A stretch of 64,000 nt of DNA from Providencia rustigianii DSM 4541 (lineage in GTDB: Bacteria > Pseudomonadota > Gammaproteobacteria > Enterobacterales > Enterobacteriaceae), in contig NZ_GG703818.1 in the NCBI RefSeq assembly GCF_000156395.1, forward strand, positions 611,944 to 675,943. The letters are read 5' to 3'. Both the position numbers and the translations under genes were made by a program. The notes beneath the pieces are model-generated. The model did no database searches. It was not told the origin of the DNA and saw only the letters and a list, made by a program, of their open reading frames with translations. Below are positions 12,699 through 21,525 of this stretch, one piece after another. How positions within the stretch are numbered: the stretch's first letter is position 1; every line of letters starts with the position of its first letter.

Positions 12699-14142
12699 AG
12701 TTCTCCTACCCTTAATTGGTTATCTCATCCTCGTCTTTCTCCTTTCACTCTATGCGTACAAAAAACGCACTAAAGGGGAGTTTCTTAACGAGTATTTCTT
12801 AGGTAACCGTTCCATGGGCGGCTTTGTGCTCGCCATGACCATTACGGCAACCTATATCAGCGCCAGTTCATTTATTGGCGGACCGGGAGCTGCATACAAA
12901 TACGGGCTAGGCTGGGTGCTTCTCTCCATGATCCAGTTACCTGCAATTTGGCTTTCCCTCGGCGTTCTAGGTAAAAAATTCGCAATTTTGGCACGACGTT
13001 ATAATGCCGTTACCTTAAATGACATGCTATATGCCCGCTATCAAAGCCGCTTTTTAGTCTGGTTTGCCAGTGTCAGCTTATTGATCGCTTTCTTTGGGGC
13101 GATGACTGTGCAATTTATCGGTGGTGCGCGGTTATTAGAAACCGCCGCAGGCATTCCTTACACGTATGGGCTGCTCATTTTTGGTATCTCAATTGCACTG
13201 TATACCGCCATTGGTGGTTTCCGTGCCAGTGTGCTGAACGATGCCCTCCAAGGGCTAGTTATGCTGCTGGGTACCGTAATTTTATTAGTCGCCATTATCT
13301 ATCATGCAGGAGGATTACCTGCTGCCGTAGAAAAACTGCATTCCATTGATCCAAAATTGGTTTCTCCAGAAGGTGCTGACGACATATTAAGTGGTCCATT
13401 CTTAGCGTCATTTTGGGTTTTAGTCTGTTTCGGCGTAATTGGCTTGCCCCATACTGCGGTACGTTGTATTTCGTACAAAGACAGTAAAGCTGTCCATAAA
13501 GGAATTATCTTGGGCACCATCGTCATGGCAATCTTGATGTTTGGTATGCACTTTGCGGGGGCTTTAGGTCGCGCAATATTGCCGGATTTAACTATTCCTG
13601 ACCAAGTAATCCCAACCTTAATGGTACAAGTATTGCCACCATTTGCTGCGGGTATTTTCTTAGCGGCCCCAATGGCCGCTATCATGTCGACCATTAACGC
13701 CCAGTTATTGCAGTCATCAGCAACGATTGTGAAAGATATTTATCTCAATACGGTGCCTAAACAGATTACTAATGAGAAAAGACTGGCGCGTATTTCCAGT
13801 TTCTCAACCTTAATTTTAGGAGCGTTATTGCTGATTGCCGCTTGGAACCCACCACAGATGATCATCTGGTTAAATTTATTAGCCTTTGGTGGTTTAGAGG
13901 CGGTATTCCTCTGGCCATTAGTCCTAGGACTGTATTGGGAAAAAGCCAATGGAACAGGCGCCTTGAGTGGAATGATCGTAGGCGGCGTTTGCTACGCCAT
14001 TTTCGCCTCATTCAAGATTGAAATTATGGGCTTCCACGCCATCGTTCCGTCGCTGCTCCTCAGTTTAGCTGCATTTTTGGTGGGTAACCTTTTTGGTAAA
14101 AACCCCGTACAATCGGCAGCAAATGAACTATCAACAAATTAG
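12688..14142 (+). CDS. panF: Sodium/pantothenate symporter
   Basis: This 484-residue protein of the sodium:solute symporter family has about 12-13 membrane segments, the length of E. coli PanF. Family features include [22 protein letters not shown] near the N-terminus and the sodium-site region [25 protein letters not shown]. It imports pantothenate with Na+, feeding coenzyme A synthesis. It overlaps yhdT by 11 bp and is followed after 23 bp by prmA, as in E. coli. Confidence 0.95.
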   Translation: MQTEVLLPLIGYLILVFLLSLYAYKKRTKGEFLNEYFLGNRSMGGFVLAMTITATYISASSFIGGPGAAYKYGLGWVLLSMIQLPAIWLSLGVLGKKFAILARRYNAVTLNDMLYARYQSRFLVWFASVSLLIAFFGAMTVQFIGGARLLETAAGIPYTYGLLIFGISIALYTAIGGFRASVLNDALQGLVMLLGTVILLVAIIYHAGGLPAAVEKLHSIDPKLVSPEGADDILSGPFLASFWVLVCFGVIGLPHTAVRCISYKDSKAVHKGIILGTIVMAILMFGMHFAGALGRAILPDLTIPDQVIPTLMVQVLPPFAAGIFLAAPMAAIMSTINAQLLQSSATIVKDIYLNTVPKQITNEKRLARISSFSTLILGALLLIAAWNPPQMIIWLNLLAFGGLEAVFLWPLVLGLYWEKANGTGALSGMIVGGVCYAIFASFKIEIMGFHAIVPSLLLSLAAFLVGNLFGKNPVQSAANELSTN

Positions 14143-14165
14143 AATTTAAGATAAGAGAAACGAAT

Positions 14166-15050
14166 ATGCCTTGGATACAAATCAGACTAAATTCAAATGC
14201 AAGCAATGCAGAAGCACTTGGCGATGAATTAATGGAAACCGGCGCTGTTTCTGTTACTTTTCAAGATAGCCATGACACCCCAGTATTTGAGCCACTACCG
14301 GGCGAAACACGTTTATGGGGCGATACCGATGTTATTGCGCTGTATGATGCTGAAACTGACATGAAACTCGTGATAGCACAGCTAGAAAATAGTCCTTTGC
14401 TGGGTGCAGGTTTCGTTCATAAAATTGAACAGATTGAAGATAAAGACTGGGAACGTGAATGGATGGATAACTTCCACCCAATGCGTTTTGGTCAACGTTT
14501 ATGGATCTGCCCAAGCTGGCGCGATGTACCAGACCCAACCGCCGTCAACGTGATGCTAGATCCGGGATTGGCATTCGGTACTGGTACCCACCCAACAACA
14601 TCTTTGTGTCTTGAATGGCTTGATGGGATTGATCTTGAAGGTAAAACCGTGATCGACTTTGGCTGTGGATCCGGTATTTTGGCCATTGCCGCACTAAAAT
14701 TAGGTGCCGCCCATGCCATCGGGATCGATATTGATCCTCAAGCGATAACCGCAAGTCGAGATAATGCTGAACGTAACGGCGTCTCAGAGCGTTTATCCCT
14801 CTATCTAGCGAAAGACCAACCTCAAGACTTACAAGCCGATGTGGTGGTTGCTAACATCCTTGCTGGCCCATTACGCGAACTGGCTCCAATGATTAGTGTT
14901 CTACCTCGTGCTGGGGGATTATTAGGCCTTTCTGGTGTTCTGGCGACACAAGCTGAAAGTGTGGCGGATGCTTATCGTGCTGACTTCGAAATTGACCCTG
15001 TCGCAGAGAAAGATGAATGGTGCCGGATCACTGGTGTCAAGCATTTTTAA
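14166..15050 (+). CDS. prmA: Ribosomal protein L11 methyltransferase
   Basis: The 294-residue protein has the PrmA layout: an N-terminal substrate-recognition domain ([20 protein letters not shown]) and a C-terminal class I methyltransferase domain. The SAM-binding motif I is [20 protein letters not shown], the acidic ribose-binding segment is [10 protein letters not shown], and [15 protein letters not shown] is motif IV. It trimethylates several amino groups of ribosomal protein L11. The conserved neighbours panF, dusB and fis support the call. Confidence 0.96.
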   Translation: MPWIQIRLNSNASNAEALGDELMETGAVSVTFQDSHDTPVFEPLPGETRLWGDTDVIALYDAETDMKLVIAQLENSPLLGAGFVHKIEQIEDKDWEREWMDNFHPMRFGQRLWICPSWRDVPDPTAVNVMLDPGLAFGTGTHPTTSLCLEWLDGIDLEGKTVIDFGCGSGILAIAALKLGAAHAIGIDIDPQAITASRDNAERNGVSERLSLYLAKDQPQDLQADVVVANILAGPLRELAPMISVLPRAGGLLGLSGVLATQAESVADAYRADFEIDPVAEKDEWCRITGVKHF

Positions 15051-15312
15051 AGGGTTTGCGATAAAAATCGAAGAATAATTTCTTTGTAATTAATTGCGGA
15101 ATGGATTATCTTATAGCTCAAATATTGCTCAGCAATTGATGGTAATCTGTTCTGCTCGAGAACTGAACAGGCAATAATCAAAGTAATCGTTCTTTTAATG
15201 ATTTGCTGTTAGAAACCATCTAACGGATTGTTAAATAACACTAATTTCATGATTTTTAAAAAATCAAGATAAAAAAGTTAGTGATAAATACGCGTTTGCT
15301 CAAAGTTTGTCC
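15051..15312. promoter_or_regulatory. AT-rich region upstream of the dusB-fis promoter, probable Fis autoregulatory sites
   Basis: This 260-bp stretch between prmA and the dusB-fis promoter has no coding signal. It contains several AT tracts flanked by G and C, such as GATTGTTAAATAACAC and TTGCTCAAAGTTTG, which fit the loose Fis consensus. In E. coli the equivalent region carries Fis and IHF sites that repress or activate the operon. The individual site calls are inference. Confidence 0.45.
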
Positions 15313-15341
15313 TTTCATATCTCGTAAAAAATGCGTAATAT
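15313..15341 (+). promoter_or_regulatory. dusB-fis promoter, stringently controlled type
   Basis: A -35-like TTTCAT (15313-15318) and a perfect -10-type TAATAT (15336-15341) are 17 bp apart. They are followed by a GC-rich discriminator (ACGCGCCC) and TTGCAGTCACAG. The block is nearly the E. coli fis promoter as I remember it. A GC-rich discriminator makes such promoters sensitive to ppGpp/DksA and to initiating nucleotide level, which fits the growth-phase burst of Fis. Confidence 0.8.
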
Positions 15342-15380
15342 ACGCGCCCTTGCAGTCACAGTATGGCCCCCATTTTAGTT

Positions 15381-16358
15381 ATGCGAATCGGACAATATCA
15401 GTTGAGAAACTGTCTTATTGCTGCCCCCATGGCAGGCATTACAGATAAACCTTTTAGGACTCTCTGTTATGCGATGGGTGCTGGAATGACAGTATCGGAG
15501 ATGCTTTCTTCTAATCCTCAAGTATGGAAGACAGACAAATCTAAGCTCAGAATGGTTCACCGTGATGAACTCGGGGTGCGTTCCGTTCAAATAGCTGGCA
15601 ATGATCCTGATGAAATGGCCGCAGCAGCTCAAATTAACGTTGAGAGCGGCGCTCAAATCATTGATATCAATATGGGTTGCCCAGCTAAGAAAGTGAATCG
15701 TAAGCTTGCAGGCTCAGCATTACTGCGTTATCCGGAGATTGTTAAATCAATCCTAGAGACCGTTGTAAAATCTGTGGATGTTCCAGTAACACTGAAAATC
15801 CGCACAGGCTGGTCACCTGAAGAGCGTAACTGCATAGAGATTGCCAAGTTGGCCGAAGATTGTGGCATTCAAGCTCTCACCATTCATGGCAGAACTAGAG
15901 CCTGTTTATTTAATGGTGAAGCTGAATATGACAATATTCGGGCAGTTAAGCAGACTGTTTCCATTCCGGTTATTGCCAATGGCGACATTACTGACCCGCT
16001 AAAAGCCAGAGCTGTTTTAGACTACACAGGGGCGGATGCCTTGATGGTAGGCAGAGCAGCTCAGGGAAGACCCTGGATCTTTCGGGAAATCCAGCATTAT
16101 CTGGACACAGGTGAAATATTGCCACCAATGCCTATGGCAGAGGTGAAAAGCACTATGTTAGGGCATGTACGGGAATTGCACGACTTTTATGGTCAAGGCA
16201 AGGGAGCCCGTATAGCGCGCAAACATGTTTCTTGGTACTTACAAGAACATGCACCTGATGACCAGTTTAGGCGCTCCTTCAACGCCATTGAGGATGCCAG
16301 CGAACAGCTGGAGGTGTTGGAAGCATTTTTTGAAAATTTTTGCGTAATTAAAAGATAA
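15381..16358 (+). CDS. dusB: tRNA-dihydrouridine synthase B
   Basis: The start at 15381 gives 325 residues beginning [19 protein letters not shown], as in E. coli DusB (321). A frame six codons longer begins at 15363, close to the presumed transcription start, and is less likely. FMN-binding and catalytic signatures are [34 protein letters not shown], with the catalytic Cys, and [13 protein letters not shown]. It reduces uridine to dihydrouridine in the tRNA D-loop. It is co-transcribed with fis, 14 bp downstream, whose expression it helps. Confidence 0.95.
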   Translation: MRIGQYQLRNCLIAAPMAGITDKPFRTLCYAMGAGMTVSEMLSSNPQVWKTDKSKLRMVHRDELGVRSVQIAGNDPDEMAAAAQINVESGAQIIDINMGCPAKKVNRKLAGSALLRYPEIVKSILETVVKSVDVPVTLKIRTGWSPEERNCIEIAKLAEDCGIQALTIHGRTRACLFNGEAEYDNIRAVKQTVSIPVIANGDITDPLKARAVLDYTGADALMVGRAAQGRPWIFREIQHYLDTGEILPPMPMAEVKSTMLGHVRELHDFYGQGKGARIARKHVSWYLQEHAPDDQFRRSFNAIEDASEQLEVLEAFFENFCVIKR

Positions 16359-16372
16359 GAGCTGACAGAACT

Positions 16373-16669
16373 ATGTTCGAACAACGCGTAAATTCTGACG
16401 TACTAACCGTTGCAACTGTAAATTCACAAGATCAAGTAACACAAAAACCGTTGCGTGATTCAGTTAAGCAAGCACTGAAGAACTATTTTGCTCAATTAAA
16501 TAACCAAGATGTTAACGATTTATATGAGCTAGTATTGGCTGAAGTAGAACAGCCTTTGTTGGACATGGTTATGCAATATACCCGTGGAAACCAGACCCGT
16601 GCAGCCCTAATGATGGGTATCAACCGCGGAACTCTGCGTAAGAAACTGAAAAAATACGGCATGAACTAA
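16373..16669 (+). CDS. fis: Nucleoid-associated DNA-binding protein Fis
   Basis: The 98-residue protein is nearly identical to E. coli Fis in length and sequence. The helix-turn-helix lies at the C-terminus ([20 protein letters not shown]). The N-terminal beta-hairpin region needed for Hin/Gin-type inversion is present. Fis bends DNA, activates rRNA promoters and shapes the nucleoid in early exponential phase. It is the second gene of the dusB-fis operon and is followed by a strong terminator. Confidence 0.99.
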   Translation: MFEQRVNSDVLTVATVNSQDQVTQKPLRDSVKQALKNYFAQLNNQDVNDLYELVLAEVEQPLLDMVMQYTRGNQTRAALMMGINRGTLRKKLKKYGMN

Positions 16670-16697
16670 TCCTAGTCGGTTAATGCAGTGTTTTTAG

Positions 16698-16729
16698 AAG
16701 CCCTTTCTGATGTTAGAAAGGGCTTTTTT
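16698..16729 (+). terminator. Rho-independent terminator of dusB-fis
   Basis: An 11-bp perfect stem, AAGCCCTTTCT pairing with AGAAAGGGCTT, has a 6-base loop and runs into T residues. It lies 29 bp after the fis stop. Confidence 0.93.
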
Positions 16730-16975
16730 GTACTTAATGATTACCTCACCCCCTATGTCGTTCCTTCGAAATAATCACTCGCCTTTCTAATACGATAATT
16801 ATTTATTTTACAAATAAATCAATCTTATTTTAATCCTATGCTTTATTCATGAGCATCATCACAATTAATAAAATCCTATTTTTTAACCCTTGCTATTTTC
16901 CAGCTAGATTTATAAATTCAAAAATCTTATTACACTCACCAATAAAAATTGGCCATGGAAATTAAAAGGATTTGA

Positions 16976-17998
16976 ATGATAACTATTGATTTAAGAAGTG
17001 ATACGCTGACAAGAATAAATAAAGAAGACTTGAATAATATAAATTACAATTATATTAGTGATGATTGTTACAATGAAGATATTTACGTGAAAGAATTAGA
17101 ATCTTATATCTCTCAACTTTTTAATAAAGAAAGTGCCTTATTTATGCCATCCGGTACGATGAGCAATCAAATTGGTTTAAAAGTTTTATCCTCTTTAGGC
17201 GATGAAGTTATTACTGAAGTTGGCTACCATATTTGTTTTTTTGAATCAGCCCAAACTTCGATACTCAGTGGTTTAATTATTAATAATGTTAAAACTAAAA
17301 ATGGTATTTTAACTGAAAAAGACGTTATTCAAGCTATTAATAATAAGGCCCGTTGGTCCAATTTATACGCCTCGCCCAAAATCATAGCGATAGAAAGCAG
17401 CATAAGTACCTACGGTGGAATCACATTCCCATTAGCCGAAATAAAAAAACTCAAGCAGCTATGCATTGAAAAAAATATGTCACTATTTTTGGATGGTGCG
17501 CGAGTATTAAATAGCTGCATCTCTCTTGGTATCCCTCCACAGGAATATGTTAAAGATGTTGACCTTCTCAATATCTGCTTGTCAAAAGGCATTGGGGCGC
17601 CATTTGGGTCAGTGCTAGTGGGCGAAAAACATCATATAGAAAAAGCGAAACGCTTCAGAAAGTGGTACGGCGGAGCATTACACCAATCAGGGTTACTGGC
17701 GGCGATTGCCTTAAATAAACTTGAGCATTATGAATCAAGGCTACGCACTGACCATAAAAATGCGGTTCATCTTGCGTCTATTGCATCAAAGTATTTTCAA
17801 TTAGCTTACCCTGTGGAAACCAATATTGTCATGGTAAAAACTCAAGATGCAAATAATTTTGTGCACTCACTAAAAAGCCATGGAATATTATCGACTGCTT
17901 GGACATCCGATATTGTACGTTTTGTTACTAGCAGTAATATTTCAGAGTCTATGATAATGCAGATAGACTCCCTATTTCAAAAAATAGAATTTTTTTAA
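16976..17998 (+). CDS. PLP-dependent beta-eliminating lyase / threonine aldolase-like protein
   Basis: The 340-residue protein belongs to the fold-type I PLP family that includes low-specificity threonine aldolase. It begins ITIDLRSDTLT, has SALFMPSGTMSNQIGL, then FLDGARVLNS, whose Asp would contact the PLP nitrogen, and CLSKGIGAPFGSVLVG with the Schiff-base lysine. Threonine aldolases split or form beta-hydroxy amino acids, giving glycine plus an aldehyde. The divergence from housekeeping LtaE, the AT-rich codon use and the tight link to a transporter and an ATP-grasp ligase suggest a dedicated biosynthetic role. The substrate cannot be read from the sequence. It is the first gene of the 16976-20358 run. 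Confidence 0.8.
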   Translation: MITIDLRSDTLTRINKEDLNNINYNYISDDCYNEDIYVKELESYISQLFNKESALFMPSGTMSNQIGLKVLSSLGDEVITEVGYHICFFESAQTSILSGLIINNVKTKNGILTEKDVIQAINNKARWSNLYASPKIIAIESSISTYGGITFPLAEIKKLKQLCIEKNMSLFLDGARVLNSCISLGIPPQEYVKDVDLLNICLSKGIGAPFGSVLVGEKHHIEKAKRFRKWYGGALHQSGLLAAIALNKLEHYESRLRTDHKNAVHLASIASKYFQLAYPVETNIVMVKTQDANNFVHSLKSHGILSTAWTSDIVRFVTSSNISESMIMQIDSLFQKIEFF

Positions 17999-17999
17999 T

Positions 18000-19166
18000 A
18001 TGATAAATAAAATCATGAAAACTCGATTTTTATCGGGTATCTCATTTTACAGTTTCCTTCCATTTTTTTCTTTATACCTTCTTCATTATAAAAATATAAA
18101 CGAGAGCCATATTGCTATTATTATATTTACATTCTTATTCATTAGCCGAGCCTTTTCTCTTTTCACACACTTTATTATTAGCTATCTGAACTATAAAACA
18201 ACACTGTTTTTAAGTTACTTAATTTCTTGTTTATCGATTCTTTCTATCTATTTCATTTCAAATTTTTACTTTATATTTTTATCAACTGCTTTTATCGGTG
18301 CAGGGTTTTCTATTGCTAATGTCTGTTGTAGTTTATTCATCGCTGAAAGTAACAGTCACTCTGATAGAGTGAAAAATTTTTCGTTATTAAATGTCATAGT
18401 CAATATTTCATCTGCTGTGGGTGGTGCAGTAGGCGAGTGGTTTTATAATAGTTTTTATTCTGGAGTGATCTTTCTCCCTGCCGGCATCATGTTTTTTGCT
18501 GCTCTATACTCACTAACCATAATTGATGTAAAACACGCTAAACCAGCCCAAAACCAACAAAACAAAATCGCTGTTAGTTTTTTTGAATGGATCATTTTTT
18601 TGGGTTATAGCGCTATTCCCTTTTTTATGTTGGGCTTAGTTTTTCGAAATCTGGCTTACTTATTTGAAATAAATTATCAAGGTGCTAGAGACTATATTAG
18701 TGTCTCTTATTTGTTTATTTTGAATGCGTTCATGATCATATCCCTCCAAATAAAAATCACGCAATTAATTGATAAACAAATAAAAATTACCCAATCCATT
18801 ATTTATAAATTTAGCATAATCTTAATAGCGGCACTGTTGTTATTTCTAAACTTTAGTGCATTGATGCAAATCTATTTACTCATCATCTTATTTACCTTCA
18901 GCGAGCTCATTTGGAGTCCATACAACAATAGCCTCGCGATTGAAAAGTGCCCATTTAACAACCAAAAATTGTCACTTTCGATCTGTATTTTCTTTTGGGG
19001 GCTCGCAGAATCCTTTGGGGCATATGTCGGGATTATCGCTAATCAAGATCAAATACATATTTTTATCCCAGTGACATTGCTTTCACTACTGATTCTCTTA
19101 TTTGGAATTGAATATATTATCAGCATGAGGAAACAACATGAAAACCATCATATTTCTGGAATGTAA
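18000..19166 (+). CDS. MFS-type membrane transporter of the accessory cluster
   Basis: The 388-residue protein is strongly hydrophobic, with about 11-12 predicted membrane segments, for example FIFLSTAFIGAGFSIANVCC and IYLLIILFTFSELIWSPY. It fits the major facilitator superfamily, but the classic loop 2-3 motif is weak. It starts one base after the preceding stop and overlaps the following ATP-grasp gene by 29 bp, so the three genes are translated together. An exporter for the cluster product is the simplest role; that is inference from context. Base composition is clearly AT-rich compared with the core genes nearby. Confidence 0.75.
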   Translation: MINKIMKTRFLSGISFYSFLPFFSLYLLHYKNINESHIAIIIFTFLFISRAFSLFTHFIISYLNYKTTLFLSYLISCLSILSIYFISNFYFIFLSTAFIGAGFSIANVCCSLFIAESNSHSDRVKNFSLLNVIVNISSAVGGAVGEWFYNSFYSGVIFLPAGIMFFAALYSLTIIDVKHAKPAQNQQNKIAVSFFEWIIFLGYSAIPFFMLGLVFRNLAYLFEINYQGARDYISVSYLFILNAFMIISLQIKITQLIDKQIKITQSIIYKFSIILIAALLLFLNFSALMQIYLLIILFTFSELIWSPYNNSLAIEKCPFNNQKLSLSICIFFWGLAESFGAYVGIIANQDQIHIFIPVTLLSLLILLFGIEYIISMRKQHENHHISGM

Positions 19167-20358
19167 TATCTCAGGCACTGGCGTCAGGGCCATTAAGATA
19201 GCCAAAGAAAGAGGGTATCACACTGTACTTTTTACTAAAGAAAATGATTTTTATAACCTATTAGCAGATAACCCAACGCTCTATGTTGATACCCTCGTTG
19301 AGCTAAATACAGACTGTATTGCCTCCATTCTTAGTCATGCAATGGAGCTTGATACCCATGGTATCGTGGCTTTTGATGACTACCGACTCATCAATGCTGC
19401 CGCTGTATCCCATGCTCTAGGGCTGCCTGCACCAAACTTAACTTCACTTGCAACTTGTCGATATAAACATCAAACTCGACAGCAGCTACATCACCTTGAT
19501 GCCAATTGTCGCTATAAAGTGTGTAATATCAATAACACATTAGATATCTCAAAAATGTGTTTTCCTTTAGTCGTTAAACCTTGTGATGACAGTGGCAGCA
19601 GTAAAGTGACGGTTTGCCATTCAATGGAAGATCTCGATTTAGCTATAAAAGAATTAACCGAATTCAGAACGAATCATCGAGGATATAAACTTTCGTCAAC
19701 CTATCTCGTTGAAGAGTTTATTGAAGGTGATGAATATAGCGCAGAGGCTTATTGGGACACAACATTAGCGTGCTGGCAAATTTTAGGGATCACAAAAAAA
19801 TATACGACATCAGGAAAATATTCCGTCGAAATTGGTCATGACTTCCCTTATGAATCACCATTATCTGCAAAGATAATACAGACGGTTATTCTCTGGCTAA
19901 CTCACGTTAATTTATCCCATACCGTCGCCCATGTTGAATTTAAGCTGCATAACAATGATATAAAACTGATTGAAATTAACCCTCGAGTCGCCGGAGGGAT
20001 GATTGATAAGCTTTGTGAAAGAGCTACAGGCTTCGATTTAATCGAATGTTATCTTTCTTTGCATGTCAAAAACATGGCGTATACACCACCGCGGCATCAT
20101 GTTCCTAAATATACTGCAATTCGTTTTTTAACCTCCGAAAAATTAGGCGTTATAACAAAGATCCAAGTCAATTCATTATCCTCGACGCCTTTATTATTCA
20201 ATTTTGTACCAACACCAATACAAGTTAATGCACTAAAAGACAGTTACAGCCGTCTCGGCTATGTCATCACTGAAGCTCAAGAAGCTGAGTTAGCCGCTCA
20301 ATTCGCAGAAAAATGGTTAAAAAGCGTAGAAATTCAATACCAAGAAAAACCAATATAA
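19138..20358 (+). CDS. ATP-grasp domain ligase (amino acid ligase-like)
   Basis: The 406-residue protein has a pre-ATP-grasp Rossmann-like domain (about residues 1-100, with IVAFDDYRLINAAAVSHALGL) followed by an ATP-grasp domain. Nucleotide-binding stretches are FPLVVKPCDDSGSSKVTV and YLVEEFIEGDEYSAEAYW; the metal-binding acid/Asn pattern is HVEFKLHN...LIEINPRVAGGM. This layout is that of carboxylate-amine ligases such as L-amino acid ligases (BacD type) and carnosine synthase, which join amino acids via an acyl phosphate. The actual substrates are unknown. It is the last gene of the plus-strand run, and its 3' end lies inside repeat copy A. Confidence 0.82.
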   Translation: MKTIIFLECNISGTGVRAIKIAKERGYHTVLFTKENDFYNLLADNPTLYVDTLVELNTDCIASILSHAMELDTHGIVAFDDYRLINAAAVSHALGLPAPNLTSLATCRYKHQTRQQLHHLDANCRYKVCNINNTLDISKMCFPLVVKPCDDSGSSKVTVCHSMEDLDLAIKELTEFRTNHRGYKLSSTYLVEEFIEGDEYSAEAYWDTTLACWQILGITKKYTTSGKYSVEIGHDFPYESPLSAKIIQTVILWLTHVNLSHTVAHVEFKLHNNDIKLIEINPRVAGGMIDKLCERATGFDLIECYLSLHVKNMAYTPPRHHVPKYTAIRFLTSEKLGVITKIQVNSLSSTPLLFNFVPTPIQVNALKDSYSRLGYVITEAQEAELAAQFAEKWLKSVEIQYQEKPI

Positions 20359-20454
20359 ACCCTAAGCCTATACTAAATTTTTATTCCGTATTCGAACATT
20401 TATCGACTTTATCTTCAGCTAACAGTTTTTATTTCCCGTTAGCTGAAATTTATT
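20341..20454. repeat. Repeat copy A (pairs with 21394-21525), includes degraded mcp 3' end
   Basis: A 45-bp core (20341-20385) matches 21394-21438 at about 41 of 45 positions. It spans the end of the ATP-grasp gene. A second matching part, 20414-20454, has the same arms TTCAGCTAAC and GTTAGCTGAA as the 3' end of the chemoreceptor gene. On the minus strand it reads KFQLT and, after a frameshift, LLAEDKV, close to the receptor's FQLTSDTRVLAEPKV. It is therefore a decayed duplicate of the receptor gene's end. The two arms can also form a 10-bp stem. Confidence 0.8.
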
Positions 20455-20470
20455 TGGATAAATAATAATA

Positions 20471-21166
20471 TTAATTTGTTGAAATTTCTGTAAGCCTAGC
20501 TCTTAACTCCCATAACCTAGGAAAATACTTTATATTTAATTTTTCAGAAAGTTTATCTAGATTATCACCCTTAGTCCCAATACTTCCATGCCCAAGGGTT
20601 CTAACTGCAATTTTATAATGACGAACTCTCCATGTCGATATCATGTCATCCCATTGAACCAAAATCTCACATAGATTATATAATTCACTGTGTGCTTGAT
20701 GAATATATATCTGTATAAGATCAATTTCATTTTCTTTTATATATTGTTCAAATTGCTCGGCTAGAAATCGTCCTTGTATACCTAAATTTTTCCAGCCCGG
20801 TGATTCCATTCCTGAACCATTTCCAAATGCAGGGCGAATTTTTAAAAAATCCCAAGGGGTCATAAATGTTAAAATTTCGAGTTGTCCGATTATTAAACGA
20901 ATACACTCAAGAGCACGTGTGACTAATGCGATCACTTTTGATAGCTTCATATCTTTTAGCTGATTTAAGGCTTCTTTGAGCTCCTCATTATGCAGTTTTA
21001 GCCATAACTCTGTAGATTGGTGGGTTATTTGAAATAGCAACTCATCGCGGTCTAACCATTGTTCACTATTTTTTTGCAAAGATAACAATATTTTTGATTT
21101 TATATATTTTTCATAATCATTATTCCCATCACCTGAAAGTAATGATTTAGAATAATTTTTATTCAT
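20471..21166 (-). CDS. Tryptophan 2,3-dioxygenase-like haem protein (short form)
   Basis: At 231 residues this is shorter than typical tryptophan 2,3-dioxygenases (about 280-400). Landmarks are conserved: DELLFQITHQSTELWLK (distal His region), TFMTPWDFLKIRP (active-site Arg region), GSGMESPGW in place of the usual SGFQS, and TWRVRHYKIAVRTLGHG with the proximal haem-ligand His. The ending FPRLWELRARLTEIS resembles the family's LPELW-type end. Family members open the indole ring of tryptophan to N-formylkynurenine; some short relatives in biosynthetic clusters catalyse other indole oxidations. The gene is convergent to the ATP-grasp gene, has a good AAGGA site, and lies between two copies of a duplicated sequence. 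True substrate unknown. Confidence 0.82.
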   Translation of the reverse strand: MNKNYSKSLLSGDGNNDYEKYIKSKILLSLQKNSEQWLDRDELLFQITHQSTELWLKLHNEELKEALNQLKDMKLSKVIALVTRALECIRLIIGQLEILTFMTPWDFLKIRPAFGNGSGMESPGWKNLGIQGRFLAEQFEQYIKENEIDLIQIYIHQAHSELYNLCEILVQWDDMISTWRVRHYKIAVRTLGHGSIGTKGDNLDKLSEKLNIKYFPRLWELRARLTEISTN

Positions 21167-21393
21167 AGTTAGTCCTTATAATAATTTAGCTTATAGAATA
21201 AAAAATCACTGATTTATAATTAATATAGCCAGAATAACAATAGCAAAAAAAATCAATTAAATTTTAAATATTAATTTAAGCATCATAATAAAGTTTAACA
21301 CTAGCTAATAAACACGTATAAAAATCAAAAAATAAATTATTGGAACCTTAAATTTAAGAATAAAATAAAGCATTAAAAACTCTGATGGTAACC

Positions 21394-21525
21394 CAAGAAA
21401 ACCCAATATAAGCCCTAAGCCTATACTGAGTTTTTATTTTTAATTGTGACTCAATCAATCTTGCTCAATTAGGCAACTTTAGGTTCAGCTAACACTCGGG
21501 TATCACTCGTTAGCTGAAACTTACT
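21394..21525. repeat. Repeat copy B (pairs with 20341-20454)
   Basis: The core at 21394-21438 repeats copy A and even keeps a short reading pattern Q-E-N-P-I-stop like the ATP-grasp end (Q-E-K-P-I-stop). The continuation at 21484-21525 is inside the chemoreceptor coding sequence and has perfect 10-bp inverted arms TTCAGCTAAC/GTTAGCTGAA. The two copies bracket the dioxygenase gene. Between 21167 and 21393 there is only AT-rich DNA that must hold the dioxygenase promoter. Confidence 0.8.

Noticed and set aside
16976-17998. Housekeeping low-specificity threonine aldolase ltaE
   Set aside because: The motifs fit the wider family, but the AT-rich codon use and tight operon with MFS and ATP-grasp genes argue for a specialised enzyme, so no gene symbol was given.
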